Assembly (NCBI RefSeq): GCF_009858335.1
Contig: NZ_VMSE01000001.1
Location: forward strand, 1,612,001 to 1,676,000
Direction of reading: 5' to 3'
Length of the DNA stretch: 64,000 nucleotides
Source: Methylovorus glucosotrophus
GTDB taxonomy: Bacteria > Pseudomonadota > Gammaproteobacteria > Burkholderiales > Methylophilaceae
The notes beneath the pieces were generated by a model, which worked only from the letters and a program-made list of their open reading frames with translations, did not search any database and was not told the DNA's origin. Numbering within the stretch: position 1 is the first letter of the stretch; each line of letters begins with the position of its first letter. The position numbers and the translations under genes were made by a program. This document shows, piece after piece, positions 56,171 to 64,000 of this stretch.

Positions 56171-57763
56171 ATGAGTTACAGCACCACAGTCGACCATGAA
56201 GAACATCACGATCATCCAAGCGGAATGCTGCGCTGGCTGACCACCACCAACCACAAAGACATAGGCACCATGTACCTCACCTTCTCGCTCATCATGTTCA
56301 TGGTGGGCGGGGCGATGATCATGGCGGTACGCGCCGAGCTGTTTCAGCCGGGCCTTCAGCTCATGCATCCCGAGTTCTATAACCAGCTGATAGGCGTGCA
56401 TGCCCTGGTGATGATTTTTGCGGCGCTCATGCCCGCTGCCACTGGCTTCGCCAACTGGATGCTGCCTTTGCAAATAGGCGCGCCGGATATGGCCCTGCCC
56501 CGCCTCAATAACTGGGGTTTCTGGCTGCTGCCCCCGGCTGCCATCCTGCTTACACTGCCCTTTACCCTGGCTTTGTTTGGCATAGGCGATGGCGCGATTG
56601 CCACGGGCTGGACCTTTTATGCCCCGCTCTCGGTGCAGGGCGGCATAGGCGTTGATTTTGCGATTTTCGCCGTGCACTTGCTGGGGATTTCATCGGTAAT
56701 GGGCTCGATCAACATCATTGTCACCATTTTCAATATGCGCGCACCCGGCATGACCCTCATGAAACTGCCGCTGTTTGCCTGGGGCTGGCTGATCACCGCC
56801 TTCCTCCTCATCGCCACCATTCCCGTACTGGCTGGGGCTGTCACCATGTTGCTGACCGATCGCCACTTCGGCACCCACTTCTTTGATGCCGCTGGCGGTG
56901 GCGACCCTATCCTGTTCCAGCACCTGTTCTGGTTCTTTGGCCATCCTGAGGTGTATATCCTGCTGCTACCTGTTTGGGGTTTTATTCCACAGATACTTTC
57001 CACCTTTGCCCGCAAGCCGATCTATGGCTACAAAGCGCAGGTGTATTCGCTCTGTGCCATCGGCGTTCTCTCGGTGGTGGTATGGGCGCACCACTTCTTC
57101 ACTGCTGGCATGCCAGTGCCTGCGCTGCTTTACTTCATGTACAGCACCATGGCGATTTCCCTGCCATTGGCGGTACTGTTTTACTGCTGGATCGCCACCA
57201 TCTGGCGTGGCTCCATGACCTTTGAAACGCCGATGCTGTTTGCCATCGGCTGGATCATCCTGTTTGGCATCGGCGGCCTCACCGGCCTGGTGCTGGCAGA
57301 TGTGGCGGCGGATGCGCAATACCACCACACCTATTTCGTCGTGGCACATTTCCACTACACACTGTTTGCAGGCGGCATCATGGGCATCATGGCAGGCGTG
57401 TACTACTGGCTGCCGAAGATGACCGGCCACATGTACAACGAAAAGCTGGGCAAGCTGCATTTCTGGCTGACGGCGATTTCGTTCAACCTCACCTTCATTC
57501 CGCAGTTTTTCCTGGGGCTGGCAGGCATGCCACGCCGCATTCCGGATTACGCCCTGCAGTTCTCGGAGTTCAACATGATCTCCTCGATTGCGGCGTTTAC
57601 CCTGGGGCTCACGCAGTTGCTGTTTGTCTACAACATTGTGAGTTGCGCGCGCGGCGGCAAAAAAGCGACCGACAAGGTGTGGGAAGGCTCCAATGGCCTG
57701 GAGTGGACGTTGCCGTCGCCACCGCCCTATCACACCTTCAATGAACAACCGGTCATCCGCTAA
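56171..57763 (+). CDS. coxA: Cytochrome c oxidase subunit I
   Basis: A 530-residue heme-copper oxidase subunit I with 12 membrane segments. Visible are TTNHKDIGTMYL at the start, the CuB/Tyr motif WFFGHPEVYILLLPVWGF, the His pair in VVWAHHFFTAGM, and HHTYFVVAHFHYTLFAGGI with the heme a3 and heme a ligands. It reduces oxygen and pumps protons. AAGGAG precedes the ATG. The small assembly gene starts three bases after its stop. Confidence 0.97.
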   Translation: MSYSTTVDHEEHHDHPSGMLRWLTTTNHKDIGTMYLTFSLIMFMVGGAMIMAVRAELFQPGLQLMHPEFYNQLIGVHALVMIFAALMPAATGFANWMLPLQIGAPDMALPRLNNWGFWLLPPAAILLTLPFTLALFGIGDGAIATGWTFYAPLSVQGGIGVDFAIFAVHLLGISSVMGSINIIVTIFNMRAPGMTLMKLPLFAWGWLITAFLLIATIPVLAGAVTMLLTDRHFGTHFFDAAGGGDPILFQHLFWFFGHPEVYILLLPVWGFIPQILSTFARKPIYGYKAQVYSLCAIGVLSVVVWAHHFFTAGMPVPALLYFMYSTMAISLPLAVLFYCWIATIWRGSMTFETPMLFAIGWIILFGIGGLTGLVLADVAADAQYHHTYFVVAHFHYTLFAGGIMGIMAGVYYWLPKMTGHMYNEKLGKLHFWLTAISFNLTFIPQFFLGLAGMPRRIPDYALQFSEFNMISSIAAFTLGLTQLLFVYNIVSCARGGKKATDKVWEGSNGLEWTLPSPPPYHTFNEQPVIR

Positions 57764-57766
57764 GCC

Positions 57767-57904
57767 ATGTCGCTTATTCCCATGGCAAACGATATGAAAA
57801 ACGCCCAGGACAAACGTCGCCGCAGCCGATTGATTGCGCTGCTGCTGGCGGCCGTTGCCCTGTTCTGGTACGCCCTGGGCATGTGGATGCTATGGAAAAG
57901 ATAA
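57767..57904 (+). CDS. Cytochrome oxidase small assembly protein
   Basis: A 45-residue protein too short for most gene finders. It has a basic N-terminal half (DMKNAQDKRRRSRLIALL) and one membrane segment (ALLLAAVALFWYALGMWML). Proteins of this size and type, named cytochrome oxidase small assembly protein, occur between coxA and ctaG in related bacteria. Its last codons overlap the ctaG start in another frame, which suggests coupled translation. Confidence 0.75.
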   Translation: MSLIPMANDMKNAQDKRRRSRLIALLLAAVALFWYALGMWMLWKR

Positions 57905-58434
57905 GCGCGATTGCCAGCCTCAGCCAGCTGAATCGCCAGCTCGGTTACAAGCTGCTGGTCATTGTGGCGATGGCTCTCGCCTTCGCCTACGGGTTGGTGC
58001 CTTTGTATGACGTGCTTTGCCGCGTCACCGGCCTCAATGGCAAGACAGAAAATGTGGCAGTAAGCGCGCAATCACGTGTGGATACCACGCGCTGGGTGGA
58101 AGTGAGCTTCACGAGCAATGTCATGCCGGGGCTGGCGTGGAGCTTTCACCCGGTGCAATCCAGCATACGGGTCCATCCGGGCAAGATAGAAACCGTGACC
58201 TTCATTGCCCGCAACATGGCCAATGAAACCGTCGCCGGACAGGCTGTCCCCAGCGTCAGCCCAGGCAAGGCATCAGAGTATTTCAAGAAAATCGAGTGTT
58301 TTTGTTTTCAGCGCCAGGATCTGAAGGCGGGCGAATCGCGTGAAATGCCTCTGCGCTTTTATGTCAGTCCCGACATTCCGGATGATGTAAAAGCCCTCAC
58401 CCTGTCGTATGCGTTTTACAGTGCAATCAAATAG
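57892..58434 (+). CDS. ctaG: Cytochrome c oxidase assembly protein CtaG (Cox11)
   Basis: A 180-residue CtaG/Cox11. A single membrane segment at about residues 20-40 (LLVIVAMALAFAYGLVPLYD) is followed by the Cu-binding periplasmic domain. The copper motif CFCFQRQDL and the end PDIPDDVKALTLSYAFY are standard. It delivers copper to CuB of subunit I. I use ATG 57892; a GTG at 57883 is in frame. Confidence 0.95.
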   Translation: MEKISAIASLSQLNRQLGYKLLVIVAMALAFAYGLVPLYDVLCRVTGLNGKTENVAVSAQSRVDTTRWVEVSFTSNVMPGLAWSFHPVQSSIRVHPGKIETVTFIARNMANETVAGQAVPSVSPGKASEYFKKIECFCFQRQDLKAGESREMPLRFYVSPDIPDDVKALTLSYAFYSAIK

Positions 58435-58530
58435 CAGCAGCGAAACAGTACAGAAAAGGCATCAGCATTGAAGCAGAAGGATTAATCAAACCAATAACAT
58501 TTGCATCATCTGGCTAACAGGAGCATATGG

Positions 58531-59409
58531 ATGTCCACTCAAACGCATGACAAATACTTTGTCCCGACCCCCAGCCTTTATCCGGTGGTCTTGTCCAGCG
58601 GGCTATTGCTGCTCACCATGGGCTTTATCTTCAGCACCAACAGCTATGCCGCGGGCAAATGGCTGATGTTGCTGGGCCTGGTGCTCATGCTCAGCATGAT
58701 CTTCCGCTGGTTTGCCAAAATCATTGCCGAAAGCCAGAGCGGCATGTACCGCACATGGGAGGACAAGTCGTTCCGCTGGGGCATGATTGCTTTCATCTGC
58801 TCCGAGATTGCCTTCTTTGCCGCGTTTTTTGGGGCGCTGTTTTTTGCGCGCATTATCTCGGTGCCGGAGCTGGCAAGCTTTGACCCAGCCTTTACCATGT
58901 ACAAGGATTTTGTCGCCACCTGGCCTTCCGCCGGGCCGGGCGGTCACGTGCTGGGGCGCGATTACCAGCCAGCACAATTCACCCCCATGGGCGCATGGGG
59001 CATTCCTGCCATCAACACGCTGATACTGCTCAGCTCCGGCGTCACCGTCACCTGGGCGCATTGGGGCCTGCTCAAAAACAACCGCCGGCAGCTGGTATGG
59101 GGCTTGTTTTTCACTATTGTGTTGGGCTTGGCGTTTATCAGCCTGCAGGCCTTCGAATATCACCATGCCTATACCGAGTTGGGGCTGACGCTGGGTGCCG
59201 GTGTTTATGGCAGCACCTTTTTCATGCTGACCGGCTTTCACGGATTTCACGTCACGCTGGGGACACTCATGCTGATCGTGATCTGGCTACGCAGCATCAA
59301 AGGGCACTTCACACCCGAGCATCACTTCGGCTTTGAAGGCGTTGCCTGGTACTGGCACTTTGTGGATGTGGTGTGGCTGGGGCTGTTCGTGTTTGTTTAC
59401 TGGCTTTAA
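58531..59409 (+). CDS. coxC: Cytochrome c oxidase subunit III
   Basis: A 292-residue subunit III with seven membrane segments. The family stretches are FICSEIAFFAAFFGALFF and LTGFHGFHVTLGTLMLIVIW, then the end VAWYWHFVDVVWLGLFVFVY. AGGAG before the ATG at 58531 fixes the start; an upstream in-frame codon would place residues without the usual start. The gap after ctaG is 96 bases. Confidence 0.96.
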   Translation: MSTQTHDKYFVPTPSLYPVVLSSGLLLLTMGFIFSTNSYAAGKWLMLLGLVLMLSMIFRWFAKIIAESQSGMYRTWEDKSFRWGMIAFICSEIAFFAAFFGALFFARIISVPELASFDPAFTMYKDFVATWPSAGPGGHVLGRDYQPAQFTPMGAWGIPAINTLILLSSGVTVTWAHWGLLKNNRRQLVWGLFFTIVLGLAFISLQAFEYHHAYTELGLTLGAGVYGSTFFMLTGFHGFHVTLGTLMLIVIWLRSIKGHFTPEHHFGFEGVAWYWHFVDVVWLGLFVFVYWL

Positions 59410-59415
59410 TAGGCC

Positions 59416-59464
59416 GGGTTTTATACCGGCCGGGTTAATGCCCGATCACGCCGGTATAAAACCC
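59416..59464. repeat. 15-bp inverted repeat across the DUF2909 stop
   Basis: GGGTTTTATACCGGC (59416-59430) and GCCGGTATAAAACCC (59450-59464) are perfect inverted copies. The right arm encodes the last residues of the DUF2909 protein and the left arm lies between the two convergent stops. It likely ends both transcripts, though no T run follows. Confidence 0.6.
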
Positions 59465-59629
59465 CAGCATCAGCAAGAGAAACAACCCCAGGGAGAGGGC
59501 AATGCGCAAAGTGAGCGCCTTGATGGTGGCCTGCCCTTGTCCCTTGTTTCTCACCATTGAAAACAAGGCGTAAAACAGGCTGCCAACGATAAGTACCAGC
59601 ATGACAACGATAGCGAGCTTAATCAACAT
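59435..59629 (-). CDS. DUF2909 twin-transmembrane protein
   Basis: A 64-residue protein with two membrane segments (LIKLAIVVMLVLIVGSLFYA and LRIALSLGLFLLLMLGFYTG) joined by a short charged loop. This is the DUF2909 type often found between coxC and SURF1, opposite in direction, as here. Its function is unknown. Its ATG overlaps an ATG of the SURF1 frame on the other strand. Confidence 0.85.
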   Translation of the reverse strand: MLIKLAIVVMLVLIVGSLFYALFSMVRNKGQGQATIKALTLRIALSLGLFLLLMLGFYTGVIGH

Positions 59630-60446
59630 GGCGATGTCCAGGTCAGGTTTTAATCAGTATGGATGGGGTCAGCTTATTTTGCAATTTCCAATAAAAACAA
59701 GGCAGCGCTATCGTTTTTCTCCGCGCATTCCCGGCGCATTGATCACTCTTTTCTGCATGGCGATATGCATCAAACTTGGCTTGTGGCAATACGATAAAGC
59801 CCAGCAAAAACAGGCATTGCAGGCCTTGTACTCACAATACCTTCATGCCGAGCCCAGCCCTCTGCCCCTACAGCTGAATAACGCCGAGGCCTGGCGTTAT
59901 CGCCGCGTTACCGTTGAAGGTGAATACGAGCCGCGCTACCAGGTATTCCTGGACAATCAGGTCAGCCATGAACTGGCGGGCTACCATGTCATCACGCCAT
60001 TACGCATACGCAATACTCAGCAATACGTGCTGGTAAACCGCGGCTGGGTGCCAGCCATGCCTGAGCATCGCGAATTGCCAACAATAACCACGCCCACCGG
60101 GCCGCAACGCGTCACCGGGCAAGTATGGGTGCCGTCCAGCCGCTATTACACGCTGGGAAAAAGCGATCCCAAACACTGGGATGCCGTGTGGCAAAACATG
60201 GACATGCAACGCTACGCCGCCCTGGTACCGTTTGCCATCAGCCCCGTCATCGTCCGGCTTGATGCCGATAGCCAGGCCGGTGGATTTGACCGCGACTGGC
60301 CGCAACCGGCAGAGCGCATTGGCATGCATTTAAGTTATGCCTATCAATGGTTTGGCTTTGCATTTGCAGCCTTGGCCATTTATGTCTACCTCAGTATTGT
60401 GCCCGCCAATTCACCAACCCCACCACAAGAAAAACCAGCCTCATGA
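59628..60446 (+). CDS. SURF1-family oxidase assembly protein
   Basis: A protein of about 272 residues. Two membrane segments flank the periplasmic SURF1 domain: one near PGALITLFCMAICIKLGLWQ, one near the end in YQWFGFAFAALAIYVYLSI. Family marks are YRRVTVEGEYEP, FLDNQVSHELAGYHVITPL and VLVNRGWVP. It helps heme a insertion into subunit I. The start is unsure: ATG 59628 overlaps the divergent DUF2909 start, and a TTG at 59681 could serve instead. The next gene overlaps by ATGA. Confidence 0.88.
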   Translation: MAMSRSGFNQYGWGQLILQFPIKTRQRYRFSPRIPGALITLFCMAICIKLGLWQYDKAQQKQALQALYSQYLHAEPSPLPLQLNNAEAWRYRRVTVEGEYEPRYQVFLDNQVSHELAGYHVITPLRIRNTQQYVLVNRGWVPAMPEHRELPTITTPTGPQRVTGQVWVPSSRYYTLGKSDPKHWDAVWQNMDMQRYAALVPFAISPVIVRLDADSQAGGFDRDWPQPAERIGMHLSYAYQWFGFAFAALAIYVYLSIVPANSPTPPQEKPAS

Positions 60447-61105
60447 CCATGGCCAAGTCTTCGCTCGATTCTTCCTTATCCCCTGCTGCCACCGGCCCCG
60501 CCTCATCGTGGCCCCAAGGCCGCAAGATGCTGCTCGGTATGCTGGTGTTTTTCGCCCTGCCACTGCTCGTGGTGGCTGCGATGTATGGGTTGGACTGGCA
60601 TCCGAATGGGCGCAGCCATGGCACTCTGGTCTCGCCATTGAAACCGTTGCCGCCCCCCGCTGGCATACAGGATATGCGCGGGGCTGCCGTTCCAGCCAAT
60701 CTGTGGCGCGACAAATGGAGCATGGTCTACGTTACCGGGCCATGCCGTGAATCATGCGAAGAGCGCTTGCATCTCATGCGGCAAATACATGTTTCCATGG
60801 ATAAAAACATGGGCCGGGTGCAGCGCATCCTGATTTCCAGCGACACCCATCTGCAGGCGATGCAGGAACGCTACCCCGACCTGATCATTCTGCACGCGCC
60901 TTCCAGTGAAGTTCAGGCTTACGCGCAGCAATTCCAGCTCACGGGAGCCCCATCAGCAACTCATGAGGCGCCAGTCACTGATAACAACACCATTTATCTG
61001 GTGGACCCGCTGGCGAACCTGATGATGTATTTCCCCGCCAGCCTGGCGCCTGGGGATATTCGGGCCGATATCGCCCGCTTGCTCAACTATGCCTGGGCGG
61101 GCTAA
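60443..61105 (+). CDS. Sco-like thioredoxin-fold protein of the oxidase cluster
   Basis: A 220-residue protein. One membrane segment at about residues 30-50 (MLLGMLVFFALPLLVVAAMY) is followed by a periplasmic thioredoxin-like domain. VYVTGPCRESCEERLHLM carries a Cys-x3-Cys like the copper site of Sco proteins. A later NNTIYLVDPLANLMMYFP resembles the Sco end, where the His ligand should lie shortly before; I do not see a clear one. It may be a copper or thiol chaperone for CuA. It overlaps SURF1 by four bases and precedes ctaA by three. Confidence 0.75.
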   Translation: MTMAKSSLDSSLSPAATGPASSWPQGRKMLLGMLVFFALPLLVVAAMYGLDWHPNGRSHGTLVSPLKPLPPPAGIQDMRGAAVPANLWRDKWSMVYVTGPCRESCEERLHLMRQIHVSMDKNMGRVQRILISSDTHLQAMQERYPDLIILHAPSSEVQAYAQQFQLTGAPSATHEAPVTDNNTIYLVDPLANLMMYFPASLAPGDIRADIARLLNYAWAG

Positions 61106-61108
61106 GGC

Positions 61109-62113
61109 ATGGCCGCCGCGCTCTGGTTTAAACGCCTGATATTGCTGGCTCCGCTGCTGGCGCTCACCGTGGTTGGCCTCGGCGCCTACGTTCGGCTGTC
61201 AGATGCCGGGCTGGGCTGCCCGGACTGGCCTGGCTGCTATGGGCAATTAAGCGTGCCGCAACACCCGGACGATGTCGCGGCAGCCGCCAGCGCCTATCCG
61301 GACAAGCCGCTGGAACAGCACAAGGCCTGGAAAGAAATGCTGCATCGCTACCTGGCAGGCACGTTGGGTCTGGTGATATTGGCGCTGTGCGTGCTGGGCT
61401 GGCGCGGCCGACTTTATTTGGCAATCTCGCCATGGCTCCCCACTTTGACGACTGCTCTGGTAGCGCTGCAAGCCATGTTGGGCATGTGGACCGTGACCTT
61501 GCTGCTGAAGCCAGCGGTAGTATCTGCGCATTTGCTGGGCGGCATGTTGACCCTTGCACTGCTGGTATGGATGGCACACCGGCATTGGGGGCGCATCGCC
61601 AGTTCGCAAGTCACATCCACGCATCACGTCTGGATCAGGATGGCACTAATCGTGGTGTTACTGCAGATCGTCCTTGGCGGCTGGACCAGCGCCAACTATG
61701 CCGCGCTGGCGTGTACGGATTTCCCTGCTTGCCAGGGCAGCTGGATACCCACACTTAACTATGCAGATGCCTACCATGTATTGCGCGAGCTCGGCCAAGG
61801 GCCGGATGGCAGCGCATTGTCAGCGGATGCACTGGTGACCATCCAGTGGACACACCGCCTGGGCGCCCTGCTTACGCTGATTGTTTGCGGCACGCTGGCG
61901 CTCAGCCTGCTGAATAAAGGCACGCTGACAAACATTGCGCTGGTGCTGCTGCTTTTGCTGGTCTGCCAAATCAGCCTGGGTATTGCCAATGTATTGCTGC
62001 GACTGCCCTTGGTGCTGGCCGTCAGCCATAACGTATTTGCGGCTTTGCTGTTAAGCACGCTGGTTGTGCTCAATTCCACCATCACCCCACTCAAACAGCC
62101 TGAGGAGACATGA
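61109..62113 (+). CDS. ctaA: Heme A synthase CtaA
   Basis: A 334-residue membrane protein with eight hydrophobic segments. The start VVGLGAYVRLSDAGLGCPDW and the His in EMLHRYLAGTLGLVILALC, then TIQWTHRLGALLTLIVCG, mark the COX15/CtaA family. It oxidises heme O to heme A. The ctaB gene starts one base beyond its stop. Confidence 0.95.
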   Translation: MAAALWFKRLILLAPLLALTVVGLGAYVRLSDAGLGCPDWPGCYGQLSVPQHPDDVAAAASAYPDKPLEQHKAWKEMLHRYLAGTLGLVILALCVLGWRGRLYLAISPWLPTLTTALVALQAMLGMWTVTLLLKPAVVSAHLLGGMLTLALLVWMAHRHWGRIASSQVTSTHHVWIRMALIVVLLQIVLGGWTSANYAALACTDFPACQGSWIPTLNYADAYHVLRELGQGPDGSALSADALVTIQWTHRLGALLTLIVCGTLALSLLNKGTLTNIALVLLLLLVCQISLGIANVLLRLPLVLAVSHNVFAALLLSTLVVLNSTITPLKQPEET

Positions 62114-62114
62114 C

Positions 62115-63020
62115 ATGGCCCATGCTATCGCTTTGAATATTCAGGAAATCCGCGTCAGCCTGCGAAGTTTCTTCATGATGTGCAAGCCGCGCGTGAGTGC
62201 GCTGATTGTGTTCACCGCCATGATAGGCATGTTCATGGCGACGCCGCATCTGCCACCGTTGGATATTCTCATTGCCGCCACACTCGGTATCGCCATGACA
62301 TCTGGCGCTGCGGCGGCCTTTAATTGCATCATTGAGCAAAAGATCGACGCCCGCATGGCCCGCACCCGACACCGACCACTGCCAACCGGTCAGGTCAGCA
62401 CGCGGCAAACTCTGGTATTGGCCACCTTGCTGGGTTTCGCCGGACTGAGCCTGCTATATGCCATGGTGAACCCGCTGACCATGTGGCTAACCTTCGGCAC
62501 ATTACTCGGTTACGCCGTGATCTACACCGTGTTTCTCAAGCCCGCTACGCCACTCAACATTGTCATCGGCGGGGCATCCGGCGCCATGCCGCCGATTCTG
62601 GGCTGGGCCGCCATCAACAATGTGGTCTCTCACGAAGCGCTGATCATGTTTCTGATTATCTTCGCCTGGACGCCCCCGCACTTCTGGGCACTGGCGCTGT
62701 ATCGCCGCGAAGAGTACGCCAAGGTAGGCATTCCCATGCTGCCAGTCACGCATGGGGTGCAATTCACCCTGCTGCATATCGTGCTTTACACCATCATCCT
62801 GGTCACCATCACCTTCATCCCCTACAGCATGGGCATGAGCCACCTGATCTACCTCATCTCGGCGCTGGTGCTCAATCTGGTGTTCATGGTGTATGTGGTG
62901 GCGCTGTATGCGGATTACTCGGATGCACTTGCCAAGCGTACGTTCCGTTATTCGATCACCTATCTGACGCTGCTGTTTGCCGCGCTGATGCTCGATCATT
63001 ACTGGATGCTAGAATGGTAA
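62115..63020 (+). CDS. ctaB: Protoheme IX farnesyltransferase CtaB
   Basis: A 301-residue UbiA-family prenyltransferase with about nine membrane segments. The motif NCIIEQKIDARMARTRHRPL is the Asp-rich NxxxDxxxD-type site, and later IIFAWTPPHFWALALYRREE is CtaB specific. It makes heme O from heme B. GAGGAGACATGAC precedes the ATG at 62115. Confidence 0.97.
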   Translation: MAHAIALNIQEIRVSLRSFFMMCKPRVSALIVFTAMIGMFMATPHLPPLDILIAATLGIAMTSGAAAAFNCIIEQKIDARMARTRHRPLPTGQVSTRQTLVLATLLGFAGLSLLYAMVNPLTMWLTFGTLLGYAVIYTVFLKPATPLNIVIGGASGAMPPILGWAAINNVVSHEALIMFLIIFAWTPPHFWALALYRREEYAKVGIPMLPVTHGVQFTLLHIVLYTIILVTITFIPYSMGMSHLIYLISALVLNLVFMVYVVALYADYSDALAKRTFRYSITYLTLLFAALMLDHYWMLEW

Positions 63021-63045
63021 ATTACCTGTGTTGAGGAAGTTGCCG

Positions 63046-63621
63046 ATGGTCAGAGCCCTGATGCTGTGCTTGATGCTGACATGCCTGAGTGCATGCAAAC
63101 CACAGCCGAAAGAAGCCTTTGAGGCGACGGATATCACGGGCGCCGACTTTGCATCCGGCCTCCATTTAACTGACCACCACGGCAAACCTGCCAGCCTTCA
63201 GGACTTCAAAGGCAAGGTCATAGTGCTGTTTTTTGGGTATACCCACTGCCCGGATGTCTGCCCCACCACCATGTCGGACATGGCACAGACCATGAAACTG
63301 CTGGGCAAGGATGCCGACCAGGTCCAAGTGCTGTTTGTGACACTGGACCCGGCGCGTGACACGCCAGATGTACTGGCCAAATATGTCCCGTATTTTGACC
63401 CGCGCTTTATAGGCTTATATGGAACTGAAGCCGAGATCGCCGGGACCGCCCATCACTTCAAGATCAGCGCCAGCAAGCAACCACCCGATGCCCGCGGCAA
63501 CTACAGCATAGACCACAGTGCCGGCACCTATGTCTATGACAAACAAGGCAAGATAAGACTCTACTTCAACTACGGCGCATCGCCAGCCATGATGGCACAC
63601 GACCTCCGCCTCTTGATGTAA
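63046..63621 (+). CDS. SCO1/SenC-family copper lipoprotein
   Basis: A 191-residue Sco protein. The start has a lipoprotein signal with lipobox LSAC at about residues 15-18. The copper site CPDVC is in GYTHCPDVCPTTMSDMAQ, and the third ligand His lies in NYSIDHSAGTYVYD. It delivers copper to CuA of subunit II. GAGGAAG fixes the ATG at 63046. It closes the oxidase cluster. Confidence 0.93.
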   Translation: MVRALMLCLMLTCLSACKPQPKEAFEATDITGADFASGLHLTDHHGKPASLQDFKGKVIVLFFGYTHCPDVCPTTMSDMAQTMKLLGKDADQVQVLFVTLDPARDTPDVLAKYVPYFDPRFIGLYGTEAEIAGTAHHFKISASKQPPDARGNYSIDHSAGTYVYDKQGKIRLYFNYGASPAMMAHDLRLLM

Positions 63622-63631
63622 ACCACATCTC

Positions 63632-63658
63632 GCATAAAGGCTGTACCAGCCCTTATGC
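63632..63658. terminator. Hairpin between Sco and the last gene
   Basis: GCATAAAGGCTG (63632-63643) pairs with CAGCCCTTATGC (63647-63658) with one mismatch and a 3-base loop. It fills the gap between convergent stops and likely ends both transcripts. Confidence 0.6.
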
Positions 63659-64000
63659 TCAAGGCCGAACCATGCGCCTCACTTGGCATGTCAACGTGCC
63701 CACCTTGTACCCCGCCGATTGCGGCGCCACTGGCACAAAAGCATCCTCACCCTTGCCCTTGCTCAAGAGCTCACCCTTGGCACCGTAGTACATGAACTCG
63801 CGCAAGCGAAAGGCATGCTTCACACAATCAAACTCAAATCGCGCTCGCTTCTCCACATACTTAACCCCTGCCGCAGCACCAGGCAATGCCAAAGCTGGCT
63901 TGTACAAGGTCTTGGTCCAGATCGACGAATACACATCGTCATCCGCATACGAATCCGTATCCACCCACAGCTCGCTACCCTCGGCTTTGCTGATGGACTC
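63659..64000 (-). CDS. Surface-adhesin E-like protein, 5'-truncated by window edge
   Basis: The frame is open from the window edge to a TGA at 63659, giving 113 residues; the start lies outside. Residues such as LWVDTDSYADDD, FEFDCVKHAFRLREFMYYGA and the paired Cys in this and TLTCQV resemble the surface-adhesin protein E family, small exported proteins of unknown general role. An internal ATG at 63964 is unlikely to be the start because homologous-looking sequence continues upstream. Confidence 0.65.
   Translation of the reverse strand, partial: ESISKAEGSELWVDTDSYADDDVYSSIWTKTLYKPALALPGAAAGVKYVEKRARFEFDCVKHAFRLREFMYYGAKGELLSKGKGEDAFVPVAPQSAGYKVGTLTCQVRRMVRP

Overview
The window reads as chromosomal DNA of a Gram-negative bacterium, most likely a betaproteobacterium. 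The evidence is gene content and order: smpB-ratA-rnfH beside guaBA; an aa3 oxidase cluster with a DUF2244 gene, ctaG, a DUF2909 gene, SURF1, ctaA and ctaB; EarP next to an EF-P carrying Arg32; a proteobacterial AddAB-type pair; and a PEP-CTERM protein. A methylotroph of the Methylophilaceae is my guess from overall feel, but no methylotrophy gene is present, so the family is inference. No tRNA, rRNA, CRISPR array, insertion sequence or prophage was seen.

Layout. 1-6.2 kb: a cut-off DUF2059 gene, a Crp/Fnr regulator, a Cpx-like two-component system divergent from a CpxP/Spy-like periplasmic gene with repeated CpxR-type boxes between them, an EF-hand protein and an unrecognised gene. 6.2-19 kb: yheS-type ABC-F, yhdP, a nitrilase-family amidase, tldD, a DUF2934 gene and mfd. 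19-31.5 kb: a PEP-CTERM protein with a good sigma-54 promoter match, a DedA protein, addB-addA, greB, earP-efp, then a DUF4130 / radical-SAM pair tied to DNA repair. 31.7-35.8 kb: the most unusual stretch, a soluble protein with two Cache-like halves and a C-terminal CheW domain, followed by an orphan contractile-tail sheath gene. 35.8-41.1 kb: smpB, ratA, rnfH, a DUF4124 gene, guaB and guaA.

41.3-45.5 kb is an iron-uptake locus (FecI-type sigma factor, FecR-type regulator, TonB receptor with signalling domain) behind a Fur-box-like site. 45.7-48.6 kb holds a reduced Gre-family protein, a nitroreductase and a ybiT-type ABC-F. 48.7-53.4 kb is a TolC/MacA/MacB-like tripartite exporter with the ATPase and permease on separate genes. 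53.6-63.6 kb is a Yip1 gene and a full cytochrome c oxidase structural and assembly cluster, including two Sco-type copper proteins, heme A biosynthesis and a 45-residue assembly protein. The window closes inside a surface-adhesin-E-like gene.

Within blocks the genes fit together: the Cpx-like pair probably controls its divergent periplasmic partner; EarP modifies EF-P encoded just downstream; FecI, FecR and the receptor form a cell-surface signalling cascade; and the oxidase cluster supplies subunits, heme A and copper insertion in one locus. The best candidates for something undescribed are the Cache-Cache-CheW protein with its adjacent lone sheath gene.
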